Positions 44,337 to 52,362 of a stretch of DNA of 64,000 nt are shown piece after piece. The stretch is from an uncultured Phascolarctobacterium sp. Its GTDB lineage: Bacteria; Bacillota; Negativicutes; Acidaminococcales; Acidaminococcaceae. The notes below the pieces were generated by a model, which was not told where the DNA came from, searched no databases, and saw only the letters and a program-made list of their open reading frames with translations. How positions within the stretch are numbered: position 1 is the stretch's first letter; each line of letters opens with the position of its first letter. Position numbers and translations under genes: made by a program. Location of the stretch: the NCBI GenBank assembly GCA_949288065.1, contig CASEIL010000003.1, forward strand, positions 62,001-126,000, read 5' to 3'.

Positions 44337-44507
44337 CACCCCGTTCTTAGAATTGTTGTCTATATGCATTAATTGACAACTGGGGGTTGATTCGGCCTCA
44401 CAAGAGTAATAATTACACGAAATTAGCCAAAGCAACGTAAGACTTAGATAATATCTTAACTCTTACGTTGCTTTACCCAAAAGTATATTGAGTAAGAATG
44501 GGGTGTT
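44335..44507 (+). ncRNA. retron msr-msd RNA
   Basis: The a1 repeat AACACCCCGTTCTTA (44335-44349) pairs with the a2 repeat at 44493-44507 over all 15 bases, one a G-U. The base after a1 is G44350, the expected branching guanosine in a TTAG context as in Ec86. msr hairpin 1 is GTTGTC/GACAAC (44355-44380). Hairpin 2 has the loop TTGATTCGG inside TGGGG/CCTCA (44380-44400), strikingly like the Ec86 TTGTTTCGG loop. The msd hairpin has a 14-bp perfect stem (44429-44442 with 44461-44474) and an 18-nt loop. The order here is effector, RNA, RT, and a2 overlaps the RT ribosome-binding site. Confidence 0.92.
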
Positions 44508-44511
44508 TGAT

Positions 44512-45513
44512 ATGGATAATAATACTATTTTAAATACTTTAAATGTGCCTGTTATAAATAATTTTGAACATTTTGCGGAGCAACTTTCTTTAACAAAGAG
44601 GTTGCTTTATTTTTTAATATTTAAAAGTGAAAAATGTTATAAATTAAAAACTATACCTAAGAAGAATGGTAAAAATAGAACTTTGCATATTCCTCAATTT
44701 GCTTTAAAAGTTGTGCAGAGGTGGATATTAAAAGAAATTTTGGAAAAAATACGTGTATCTAATCAATCTATGGCTTTTGTTCCAAAGAAAAATGGATTAT
44801 TAACTAACGCTCAAAGTCATAAAGATAATGTTTTTATTTTAGAAATGGATCTGCATAATTTTTTTGAAAGTATAGATAAAAAACGGGTTTTTAATTTGTT
44901 TTATGCAATAGGATATAATAAAAAAGTTTCTGCTATGTTAACTAATTTGTGTACGTATAATAATGTATTGCCACAAGGTGCTGTTACTTCTCCATATATA
45001 GCAAATTTAATTGCTTTTCATTTAGATAAGAGATTGAATGGATTATGCAGTAGAAGAGATATTGTTTATACGAGATATGCTGATGATTTAAGTTTTTCAT
45101 CAAATAATAGAAGTAATTTAAATTCTATAGAGAAGTTAGTTAAGAAAATAATATCAGATGAAGGCTTTGAGATTAATTCTCAAAAAACAAGATATTTATC
45201 TAACGATGTAAAAAAGACAGTTACAGGCATTACGATTAATAATTATGCTGTGCATGCAGATAAGAAACTAAAGAAAAAGATAAGGGCAATGATATTCTAT
45301 TCAATAACAAATCAAGATTATAGTATGAATGAGAATATAAAAGGTAGTATTGCATTTGTCAATTCAATCGAAAAAGTATATAAAGAAAAAATAATCAAAT
45401 ATATCATTAATATTACTAAGAAAGATTATTTGAAAAGTAATGTTTATATTGTGAATAAATATAATGAAAACAAACTTTTTGAAAATCTGCCAAATATGAA
45501 ATATGAAGTTTAA
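44512..45513 (+). CDS. retron reverse transcriptase (Ec86/St85 type)
   Basis: 333-residue reverse transcriptase that makes msDNA from the adjacent RNA. Retron hallmarks: NAQSH (the NAxxH motif, residues 99-103), motif A EMDLHNFF (Asp 113), LPQGAVTSPYIANL (motif B), the active-site YADD (189-192) and VTG (237-239). ATG 44512 is chosen because GGGGTG (44500-44505) lies 6 bp upstream; an upstream TTG frame would start inside the a2 repeat. The binding site is in a2, so folding of the retron RNA would hide it. No maturase or integrase domain. Confidence 0.95.
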   Translation: MDNNTILNTLNVPVINNFEHFAEQLSLTKRLLYFLIFKSEKCYKLKTIPKKNGKNRTLHIPQFALKVVQRWILKEILEKIRVSNQSMAFVPKKNGLLTNAQSHKDNVFILEMDLHNFFESIDKKRVFNLFYAIGYNKKVSAMLTNLCTYNNVLPQGAVTSPYIANLIAFHLDKRLNGLCSRRDIVYTRYADDLSFSSNNRSNLNSIEKLVKKIISDEGFEINSQKTRYLSNDVKKTVTGITINNYAVHADKKLKKKIRAMIFYSITNQDYSMNENIKGSIAFVNSIEKVYKEKIIKYIINITKKDYLKSNVYIVNKYNENKLFENLPNMKYEV

Positions 45514-45570
45514 AAAAATAGAATTTTTTCATTATATTATTATATATGGTGGTGAAAAAAAGATTGGACG

Positions 45571-46785
45571 ATGAGAAAAACCGAGAAGAAATATAGTGAT
45601 TATCATAAAGTTTCAGAATATGATAAAAGTGATTACAGAAGTTTTTTGTACAAAGGAGATTGGGTAAAACATCAAATTGATGAGATTGTAAAAGAAGCAC
45701 TTAATAATAAAAACAGTATTTTTAAAACTATATTTCAAAAAGAGTTTTTGCATAAAGAACATTTACCACAAAAATTATATAAATTTTATCCTTTTACTCA
45801 AAATTCTTTAAAGTGTATTGAAAATGATAGTATATATTTAAATGAATCTTCTAATTTTAATGATCCTTTTGATTCTTTAATACAAACAAATAAACAAGAG
45901 TTTTTAAAGCGATATATTTTAGGAAAAATTGAAGAAACCAATTTACTAAAAAGAAACATTATAACTGAAACGGAATATTATACTTTAGTACATTCCGTTT
46001 GTGATAATAGTTATAATGAAAATTATAATTTGTATGGTAAAAGATTTTTTGACGTGTTTCTAAAATTAAGCAATGAAAAAGAATTTGTGAGTGACTGGTA
46101 TGTATATGCTAATAGACTTTTTGACCAGACTATGGTAGAAATTAAAAGAAGAAGTATGAGAATATGCTGTTTTTCTTCTTTAAATGATGATGAATTAAGT
46201 AAATATATGGAAATGTGGGGACATTATACTGATAGTCATAAAGGATTTTGTGTTGAATATGATTTTTCAAATTATTTGATTAGATTAAAAGAAAATAATA
46301 TTAATAAACTTGAAACTGCTATTTTGAATTGTATATTCCCGTGTTTATATAAAAGTGTTCCTGTTTTTCTTTCACCTTTAATTTTTTATAAAATTGCGTT
46401 AAAAAAGCATTTAACCAATCATCAAACAGTTTTATTAGAAAAAAGTATTCTTAATTCGCATATATATAAATCCAATTCATGGAGTTATGAAAAGGAATGG
46501 CGAATTATTATGCCTGATGAAATTAGTTCTATATGGAATTATTTATTGCCATTCCCATATATAAAAAGTATTTATTTGGGAGTAAACATGAAAAAAGATG
46601 ATAAGGAATACTTGTATAAAATTGGCAAACGAAAAAATATAGAAGTTTATGATGCGAAATTAAATGAATATAATTATAAGTTAGATTTTTACAAACTAAA
46701 TACAGAAAGATATTTTAAAGAGCAAAATGAAGATAGAGTTATTGCTCTAAATAATAAATTGAATTTTTATTATAATACAAAATAA
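45571..46785 (+). CDS. DUF2971 family protein linked to the retron
   Basis: 404 residues, no signal peptide or membrane segment. The DUF2971 signature is clear: [18 protein letters not shown] with NFNDPFDS (residues about 70-110) and, in the middle, [20 protein letters not shown] (near residue 211). The biochemical function of DUF2971 is unknown; such genes are often seen in defence islands. It starts 58 bp after the RT stop and ends 8 bp before the right direct repeat, so it appears to be part of the same inserted block. The start codon lacks a strong binding site. A+T-rich. Confidence 0.75.
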   Translation: MRKTEKKYSDYHKVSEYDKSDYRSFLYKGDWVKHQIDEIVKEALNNKNSIFKTIFQKEFLHKEHLPQKLYKFYPFTQNSLKCIENDSIYLNESSNFNDPFDSLIQTNKQEFLKRYILGKIEETNLLKRNIITETEYYTLVHSVCDNSYNENYNLYGKRFFDVFLKLSNEKEFVSDWYVYANRLFDQTMVEIKRRSMRICCFSSLNDDELSKYMEMWGHYTDSHKGFCVEYDFSNYLIRLKENNINKLETAILNCIFPCLYKSVPVFLSPLIFYKIALKKHLTNHQTVLLEKSILNSHIYKSNSWSYEKEWRIIMPDEISSIWNYLLPFPYIKSIYLGVNMKKDDKEYLYKIGKRKNIEVYDAKLNEYNYKLDFYKLNTERYFKEQNEDRVIALNNKLNFYYNTK

Positions 46786-46793
46786 AAAGATTA

Positions 46794-46898
46794 GGCGCTG
46801 ACACCGTTGTCGGTGTCGATGTTGATTACGAAGTTTTGGGCAAGGAAAACGGCATGCTGATGGTCAGCGTAAGCGGCACGGCAGTAAAGTTAAAATAA
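46794..46898 (+). pseudogene. 3' remnant of a ybjQ-like gene (right direct repeat)
   Basis: Codes in frame for the last 34 residues of a YbjQ protein ([16 protein letters not shown]...). Relative to the left copy it has 7 transitions; three codons are synonymously changed and two residues differ (AD-T for AN-A). It has no start or 5' part: the DUF2971 stop is only 8 bp upstream. A terminator follows at 46911, so this is probably the end of the original locus. Confidence 0.85.
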
Positions 46899-46910
46899 GT
46901 AAGTTTTACA

Positions 46911-46935
46911 GGCAGCCTTAGGGCTGTCTTTTTTA
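46911..46935 (+). terminator. terminator after the ybjQ remnant
   Basis: GGCAGCC/GGCTGTC stem (one G-U) with TTAG loop and then seven T; presumably the ancestral ybjQ terminator. Confidence 0.75.
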
Positions 46936-46981
46936 TAATATTTTAAAAACTATAATATGCTAAATAAGTAATATTAAAACA

Positions 46982-47008
46982 AAAAGCCTGCAAAATCTGC
47001 AGGCTTTT
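46982..47008. terminator. bidirectional terminator of the ANTAR operon
   Basis: Perfect 10-bp stem AAAAGCCTGC/GCAGGCTTTT; on the minus strand it ends the two-component operon. Confidence 0.8.
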
Positions 47009-47026
47009 GTAAAATGCCATATCTTT

Positions 47027-47608
47027 TTACTTCTTCTTCCCTGCCGAGGCGATTACAGCTTCGGCGAGTTCTTTTAAGGTTATGCGGCGGTTCATACTGT
47101 ACTGGCGCATTTTGTTGTAGGCATCTTCTTCGGTAAAGCCGTGCGCCGCCATTAAAATCCCCTTGGCGCGGTCCAGCAGCTTGCGGGTTTCCAAACTTTC
47201 GCGCAGGTTTGCCAGCTCGCTGTCCATTTTCTGGTACTCTTTAAAGCGGGCAATCGCCACCTGCATGCTGGCAAAAAGCTGCTCCTCGCGCACAGGCTTA
47301 ACCAGGTATGCCATTACGCCGCTGCTGTTGGCCTGCTCCACAATATCCGTCTGGCTGTACGCCGTCAACAAAAGCACCGGCGCCAGCTGCCGCTCCGTAA
47401 TAATGCCCGCCGCCGTAATGCCGTCCATCTTCGGCATCTTCACGTCCATAATCACCAAATCCGGCTTTAGCCGCTGCGCCAGCTCCACCGCTTCCTCGCC
47501 GTCGGCAGCCTCGCCCAGCACGGTGTGCCCGGCTTCCGTCAGCATCTCGCGTAAATCCAGGCGGATTAACGCTTCATCATCAGCAATCACAATTTTTAAC
47601 CCTTCCAT
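47027..47608 (-). CDS. ANTAR-domain response regulator
   Basis: 193-residue regulator with a receiver domain (Asp in LVIMDVKMPKMDGI, Lys in YLVKPVREE) and a C-terminal ANTAR domain (residues about 130-185; LLDRAKGILMAAHGFTEEDA, MRQYSMNRRITLKELAEAV). ANTAR proteins bind paired hairpins in nascent RNA and prevent transcription termination. The cognate kinase is encoded immediately upstream, two bp apart. No obvious ANTAR hairpin pair was found nearby, so targets are elsewhere. Confidence 0.94.
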   Translation of the reverse strand: MEGLKIVIADDEALIRLDLREMLTEAGHTVLGEAADGEEAVELAQRLKPDLVIMDVKMPKMDGITAAGIITERQLAPVLLLTAYSQTDIVEQANSSGVMAYLVKPVREEQLFASMQVAIARFKEYQKMDSELANLRESLETRKLLDRAKGILMAAHGFTEEDAYNKMRQYSMNRRITLKELAEAVIASAGKKK

Positions 47609-47610
47609 TG

Positions 47611-48984
47611 TTATCCCCCCAAAGGCATTGTAACCTCGGCACAGGTGCCGCCCTGCGCCCTGTTTTCTATCTTAAAAGTGCCGTGCAAATCGGCCTCCGC
47701 CATTGTTTTTATAATGCGCAAACCCAAACTTCCCTGCGGCACGCCGTTAAAGCCCGGCGGCAAGCCCACGCCGTCGTCCATCACCGTCAGGCGGCAGCCC
47801 GTTTCCGTCCGCGCAAGCGTTACGCTGATTGCGCCCTGCGTGCGCCCTTCAAAAGCGTGGTCAAAGCAGTTTTGCAGCATTTCGTTCAGCACCAGCGCAA
47901 TGCCGGTCGCCTTTTCCGAAGGCACCAGCACGTTATCGGCGTTGAACTCGGTTTTCAGCCGCAGTTCCGGCGCCGCCATGCCGCTTAAAATGGCCTTGTA
48001 AATGCCCTGCGCCACTACGGACATATCCACCTCGCCGCTGCCCTCCTGCGACAAAAATTCATGCACCACGGCAATGCTGTTTACGCGGCTGATGCAGTCG
48101 CGCAGCACGGTTTTGGTTTCTTCCGCCTTGGCGCGGCGCATTTGTAGGCGCAGCAGGCTGGCAATGGTTTGCAGGTTGTTTTTTACGCGGTGGTGTATCT
48201 CTTTAATTACCGCCGCTTTTACCAACAGCTCCTCGTCGCGCTTTTTCAGCTCGGTAATGTCGCGCAAAATTACAATGGCGCAGTCTGCCTCCGCCGTGCC
48301 GCCCACGGGCACTACACGCATTTCTAAAAGCATCCCGCGCAGGCGGATTTCCTTGCCCTCCGCCGTGCCGGTTTTAAGCACCATGCCGACAAGCGGCCAG
48401 TTAATTTGCACGCTATTGGTGCGCAGCCCGATGAGGTTGTTGACCCCCACGACCTGAAAAATGTGCCGCGCAGTGGAGTTGGCAGCGACGACCCTTTTAT
48501 CCGCACCGACGAGCATAATACCGTCGCCGGGCGCCAGCCGCCGGTAAAAGCTGCTGTCCTGCTCCTGCCTCATGGGGCTTTTTAAAAATTCAAACGCCGC
48601 GTTAATAAACGCATCATCCACGCCGCTTAAATCAAACGCCAGCGCTGCAAAGCACTTGCCGCGCCTATCCTGCACGGGGTACACACGCACAGCGGCAAAC
48701 TTGCCCAGGCTCAGCTCGCGCTTGCCCTCCAGCGGCACGTTGCGCTGCAAACAGCGGGATATCAGCGGCTCCTCGCCGGTACGCACCTCACGCCCGGGCG
48801 CCAGCTCGGCCTGCTGCATAAACTGCGTGGTGGGCATCGACTGGTGGTAAACGCGCAAAAAGCGTTTGTCATCCCCTGTTATGTACACCGTAATGCAGGC
48901 ATGCGCAATATCGGCAGCAAAATCCATGCCCTGACGGATGGAAGCCAGTATATTTTTCTGTTCACTGTTAAGATTTTTTAACAT
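47611..48984 (-). CDS. cytoplasmic sensor histidine kinase (HisKA_2, PdtaS/EutW-like)
   Basis: 457-residue soluble kinase: an N-terminal GAF-like sensor (residues 1-150, histidine_kinase_N type), a PAS domain (about 160-260), then HisKA_2 with EIHHRVKNNLQTIASLL (phospho-His near residue 278) and a HATPase domain with LNEMLQNCFDHAF and DDGVGLPPG. No transmembrane segment, so it senses a cytoplasmic signal. Partner of the ANTAR regulator. Upstream DNA holds several DnaA boxes. Confidence 0.92.
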   Translation of the reverse strand: MLKNLNSEQKNILASIRQGMDFAADIAHACITVYITGDDKRFLRVYHQSMPTTQFMQQAELAPGREVRTGEEPLISRCLQRNVPLEGKRELSLGKFAAVRVYPVQDRRGKCFAALAFDLSGVDDAFINAAFEFLKSPMRQEQDSSFYRRLAPGDGIMLVGADKRVVAANSTARHIFQVVGVNNLIGLRTNSVQINWPLVGMVLKTGTAEGKEIRLRGMLLEMRVVPVGGTAEADCAIVILRDITELKKRDEELLVKAAVIKEIHHRVKNNLQTIASLLRLQMRRAKAEETKTVLRDCISRVNSIAVVHEFLSQEGSGEVDMSVVAQGIYKAILSGMAAPELRLKTEFNADNVLVPSEKATGIALVLNEMLQNCFDHAFEGRTQGAISVTLARTETGCRLTVMDDGVGLPPGFNGVPQGSLGLRIIKTMAEADLHGTFKIENRAQGGTCAEVTMPLGG

Positions 48985-49047
48985 TGTGTTAATCCCAAGT
49001 TTTCAAAAAATTTACAACATTGTAGTTTTACACCGTAATTCACAATG

Positions 49048-49129
49048 TTATCCACATTATGCACAGAGTTTTCCGCATTTAAAAGTTCTGTTTTTATGCT
49101 TTTTCACAGACTTTTGCACGTTATCCACA
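49048..49129 (+). promoter_or_regulatory. cluster of DnaA boxes
   Basis: Two perfect TTATCCACA (49048-49056, 49121-49129) and one near-match TTATGCACA (49057-49065) in the 172-bp gap between the kinase gene and tsaD. Direct reading; the function is inferred. Confidence 0.6.
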
Positions 49130-49156
49130 GTTTTGCATTGTTGTTATAGACAGTGT

Positions 49157-50170
49157 TTATCCCAATTTTAAAGATGGAACTGCGTTCAGGCTAAGCGGAC
49201 TTTCCGCGCCGTTAATGTACATAAAGTAGCCGCGGCAGGCAATCATTACAGCATTGTCCGTGCAAAGTATCGGCGTTGGGTGAACCAGCCGCGCACCGGC
49301 GCGCTCTGCTGCCTGCGCCAGCGTGGTTTGCAGCGTTTTGTTGGCCGATACGCCGCCAGCCAGCACAATTTCCTTTAAGCCGGTTTGTTTAAGGGCGTGC
49401 ACGCTTTTTTGCACCAGCGCGTCCACAATAGCGTGCTGGAACGACGCTGCCACATCGGCGCGGTTAACCTCCTGCCCCGCTTGCTGTTTGTTGTGCAGAT
49501 AGTTGATAACGGCGGACTTTAACCCGCTGAAGCTGAATTCAAAATTATCGCCCAGTTTGGCACGCGGGAAGTCAATCGCAAGCGGGTTGCCCTCCAGCGC
49601 CAGCTTTTCCACCTCCGGCCCGCCCGGGTACGGCAAACCAAGCACGCGCGCTACCTTGTCAAACGCTTCACCGGCAGCGTCGTCGCGCGTCTGCCCCAAA
49701 AGCTCAAAGCTGTTGTAGTCCTTAACCACCAAAAGCGCCGTGTGCCCGCCGCTTACAACGAGCGCCAAAAACGGCGGCTTTAAGTCCGCGTCGTTTAAAA
49801 AGTTGGCAAACACATGCCCTTCCAAATGGTTCACGCCAATCAGCGGCTTGCCTGCTGCCCACGCCAGCGCCTTGGCGGCGGATAAACCAACAAGCAGCGC
49901 CCCCACCAGCCCCGGGCCATAGGTTACGGCAACGGCGTCGATTTGTTCCAGCGGCACATTAGCTTTCGCCAGCGCTTCATCTATTACCGGCAGCACGTTG
50001 CGGATATGGTTGCGCGAGGCAATTTCCGGCACTACGCCGCCGTATTTACGGTGGATTGGCACCTGTGAGGCGATGATGTTGCTCAGCACCTCGCGCCCGT
50101 TTTTAACAACGGCGGCTGCGGTTTCGTCGCAGCTCGATTCGATGCCGAGTATGTAAATATCCTTATTCAT
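49157..50170 (-). CDS. tsaD: tRNA t6A37 threonylcarbamoyltransferase subunit TsaD
   Basis: 337-residue catalytic subunit of the t6A complex, transferring threonylcarbamoyl to A37 of ANN-decoding tRNAs. The motifs are [14 protein letters not shown], the metal site [10 protein letters not shown], and [11 protein letters not shown] plus GGVSANKTL. Start overlaps the end of rimI by 8 bp. Last gene of the tsaE-tsaB-rimI-tsaD operon. Full length. Confidence 0.97.
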   Translation of the reverse strand: MNKDIYILGIESSCDETAAAVVKNGREVLSNIIASQVPIHRKYGGVVPEIASRNHIRNVLPVIDEALAKANVPLEQIDAVAVTYGPGLVGALLVGLSAAKALAWAAGKPLIGVNHLEGHVFANFLNDADLKPPFLALVVSGGHTALLVVKDYNSFELLGQTRDDAAGEAFDKVARVLGLPYPGGPEVEKLALEGNPLAIDFPRAKLGDNFEFSFSGLKSAVINYLHNKQQAGQEVNRADVAASFQHAIVDALVQKSVHALKQTGLKEIVLAGGVSANKTLQTTLAQAAERAGARLVHPTPILCTDNAVMIACRGYFMYINGAESPLSLNAVPSLKLG

Positions 50171-50636
50171 GCGTTTCTGCCTCCCTGTACAGCCACATAA
50201 TTACCGCGTCCTCGTGGTTATCGGCGTAATAGTTGGGGCGCACGCCCTCGGCGCGGAAGCCGCAGGTTAAGTACATTTTCTGCGCTGCGGCGTTGCCCTG
50301 GCGCACCTCCAGCGTTACAGCGTCGGCGCCTGCCTCCCACGCGCGGTTAATCAGCGCGGCGGTAAGCAGTGTGCCCAGACCGCGTTCACGCTCCTCCGGC
50401 GCAATGGCTACGCGTGTAATCTGCGCCTCGCCCGCCACCAGCCAGTAACCGGCGTAGCCGATAACCCTGCCGCCTTCTTCCATAGCGATGTAAGTGGTAA
50501 GGGTGTTGTTTAATTCGTCCAGCCACATGCTTTCGTTCCAGGCGTCAAAAAAGGTGCTGTTTTCTATTTTCGTCACGTCGATAATATCGCCGAAGCCCAT
50601 TTCGCGGATTACTGTTTGCCGTACTTCTGTTCCCAT
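50163..50636 (-). CDS. rimI: ribosomal-protein-alanine N-acetyltransferase
   Basis: 157-residue GNAT enzyme. The acetyl-CoA loop [16 protein letters not shown] is preceded by [10 protein letters not shown], with [19 protein letters not shown] following, as in RimI, which acetylates ribosomal protein S18 and possibly other N-termini. Its position between tsaB and tsaD is typical. GGAGG precedes the ATG at 50636; the gene overlaps tsaB by 28 bp. Confidence 0.92.
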   Translation of the reverse strand: MGTEVRQTVIREMGFGDIIDVTKIENSTFFDAWNESMWLDELNNTLTTYIAMEEGGRVIGYAGYWLVAGEAQITRVAIAPEERERGLGTLLTAALINRAWEAGADAVTLEVRQGNAAAQKMYLTCGFRAEGVRPNYYADNHEDAVIMWLYREAETHE

Positions 50637-51304
50637 AGCTCCTCCGCCTCCGATTTTCTGATATAATAGGGCTCCAGCCCGAAGATTTCTTTTTCCGCGT
50701 TGGGGTCATACGCCTTTAATGCGGCCAGCGCCGTGCCGGCAGCCTGCGGCAGACGCAGGTAATCCGGCGCAAGGCGGCACCAGTCCGGTAAAGCAGCTGC
50801 GTCGATTTTAGCGCACTCGCCCAGGATAACGGCCGGTTTGCCCTGTAAGGCAAGGTTTTCCAGCATTTGCTCTTTATTAACCACCTGCACGCTTTGCAGC
50901 TCTTTTACTTCGCCGTTTTGCCATTCGTACAATGCCTGGTAGTAGTTGCCCTTTTGCGCATCCAAAACCGGCGAAAGCACTATGCCCTCCACCGGCAGGT
51001 TATAGGCCAGCGCCAGCGGTGTTGCCACGCCCTGCAAGGGTTTGTGCCACGCGTAGGCAATTGCCTCTGCCGTGGCAAGGCCAATGCGCAGCCCGGTAAA
51101 GCTGCCCGGCCCCATGCTGACGGCAATTAAGTCAATATCGTCCTTAGTTGTGCCGGTGCGCGTTAAAAGCTGCTCCAGCTGGGGCATTAAGCCCTCGGAA
51201 TGGGTCATGCCCATGTTGATTTTATATTCTGCCAAAATTTGCCCGTCGCGGCATAAGCCGACGGCGCAGGCTTTGGTTGCCGTATCAATCGCAAGTACCA
51301 GCAT
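50609..51304 (-). CDS. tsaB: t6A biosynthesis protein TsaB
   Basis: 231-residue inactive TsaD-like scaffold that bridges TsaD and TsaE. The start MLVLAIDTATKACAVGL and the SMGPGSFTGLRIGLATAEA loop are characteristic. Overlaps tsaE by 20 bp and rimI by 28 bp. Confidence 0.95.
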   Translation of the reverse strand: MLVLAIDTATKACAVGLCRDGQILAEYKINMGMTHSEGLMPQLEQLLTRTGTTKDDIDLIAVSMGPGSFTGLRIGLATAEAIAYAWHKPLQGVATPLALAYNLPVEGIVLSPVLDAQKGNYYQALYEWQNGEVKELQSVQVVNKEQMLENLALQGKPAVILGECAKIDAAALPDWCRLAPDYLRLPQAAGTALAALKAYDPNAEKEIFGLEPYYIRKSEAEELWEQKYGKQ

Positions 51305-51755
51305 GCTTTTTCACATCCCCGCAAAGTTTTTCGTAGCGCGCGCCGTGCGGCGTAAGGTTTACGCTGCGCCCCGCGCCCGCCAGTTCTATCGTAATCTGCA
51401 AATATTCTTCCGGCAGCTCGTTTAAAAACAGCTCGCCCCATTCCACAACGGTTACGCCGCCAGTGCCGCAGTATTCGCCAAAGCCGGTGTTGTACAGCTC
51501 GTCCTCGTCCTTAATGCGGTACAAATCAAAATGGCGCATTTCAAGGCGTCCGCTGTACACATTCATAATGGCAAAGGTTGGGCTGTTTACTTCTGCCACG
51601 TCCGCACCAAGCCCGGCAGCAATGCCGCGGCTGAGCGTTGTTTTGCCCGCGCCCAAATCCCCCGTCAGGCAGTACACGTCGCCGTCTGCCGCAAGGCTGC
51701 CAATTAAGCTTCCCAGCGCTTCCGTAGCGGCGTTATCCTTACAATAAATTTCCAT
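51285..51755 (-). CDS. tsaE: t6A biosynthesis ATPase TsaE
   Basis: 156-residue P-loop ATPase of the t6A complex: Walker A LTGDLGAGKTTLSRG, then EVNSPTFAIMNVY and HFDLYRIKDEDEL, all family signatures. First gene of the t6A operon, preceded by AAAGGATG, and separated from the upstream GerMN gene by a terminator. Confidence 0.95.
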   Translation of the reverse strand: MEIYCKDNAATEALGSLIGSLAADGDVYCLTGDLGAGKTTLSRGIAAGLGADVAEVNSPTFAIMNVYSGRLEMRHFDLYRIKDEDELYNTGFGEYCGTGGVTVVEWGELFLNELPEEYLQITIELAGAGRSVNLTPHGARYEKLCGDVKKHAGTCD

Positions 51756-51790
51756 ATTTACATCCTTTCCGCAAATTCATCTGTAATGCC

Positions 51791-51822
51791 AAAAAGCAGT
51801 ACCGGTACGCGCCGGTACTGCT
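51791..51822 (-). terminator. terminator between the GerMN gene and tsaE
   Basis: Perfect 11-bp stem AGCAGTACCGG/CCGGTACTGCT with a T run on the minus strand. Confidence 0.85.
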
Positions 51823-51826
51823 GCTG

Positions 51827-52348
51827 TTATTTTGCTATAATTTCCGTGTTGCGCTCAAAGGAGTCCAGTAAATCAATATGCCCTTTAATGCTGGCTTTCT
51901 TTTCGCCTTCAATTAAAAAGTCAACCTCTTTAATGTTGCTGAACTCGGTCAGCGTATCGGTAATGGCCGCCGTCAGCATCATCTCGGTGTAGGAACCCGC
52001 TTCAATGTTGTAAATTTCCTTGCTTAAATTTACTACGGCCACGCCCTTATCAATGGTCAAGCCCAAAACCTTTAACCCTTCGGGGAAGCCGTTCATCAGC
52101 TTTTCATCCTGCGGCTGGGTGCTTATTAAAGCGTTCAGCGCCAAAAGCGGCAGCTCATCCTTATCGCCTTCAACGGTTACCTTTTCGGCATACAGCTTTT
52201 CAGCGCCGTCTTTCGGCAGGCGGTAAACTGTTACGGTTTGTTTTTCTGCCTTAACGGCAGCGCCTTCGGGTGCTTTATCCTGCGTGCAGGCCGCCGCAAA
52301 CAGGCTCATCAGTACCACGCAGAGTACAGCAATCAGTTTTTTCAGCAT
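51827..52348 (-). CDS. GerMN-domain lipoprotein
   Basis: 173-residue lipoprotein with the lipobox FAAAC (Cys 21). The GerMN (sporulation/spore germination-like) domain follows: VTVYRLPKDGAEKLYAEKV, LLALNALISTQPQ, FPEGLKVLGLTIDKGVAVVNLS, YTEMMLTAAITDTLTEF. Such proteins occur in spore-formers and in non-spore-formers near cell-wall amidases. It is 14 bp downstream of the amidase gene, one operon. Confidence 0.88.
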   Translation of the reverse strand: MLKKLIAVLCVVLMSLFAAACTQDKAPEGAAVKAEKQTVTVYRLPKDGAEKLYAEKVTVEGDKDELPLLALNALISTQPQDEKLMNGFPEGLKVLGLTIDKGVAVVNLSKEIYNIEAGSYTEMMLTAAITDTLTEFSNIKEVDFLIEGEKKASIKGHIDLLDSFERNTEIIAK

Positions 52349-52362
52349 GTCAGTACCCTCCG

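Noticed and set aside
44335..44507. CRISPR repeat or group II intron for the reverse transcriptase
   Set aside because: A single a1/a2 pair, no spaced repeats, and the RT has NAxxH and VTG retron motifs without intron maturase parts.
45552..45596. Short 15-codon frame beginning GTG before the DUF2971 gene
   Set aside because: It overlaps the DUF2971 start in another frame; a possible leader peptide but too short and unsupported.
36342..46785. Prophage
   Set aside because: No integrase, capsid, portal, terminase, lysis or phage repressor genes; only defence-type genes.
49048..49129. Chromosomal origin of replication
   Set aside because: Only three boxes, no dnaA, dnaN or gidA-type neighbours and no long A+T-rich unwinding tract.
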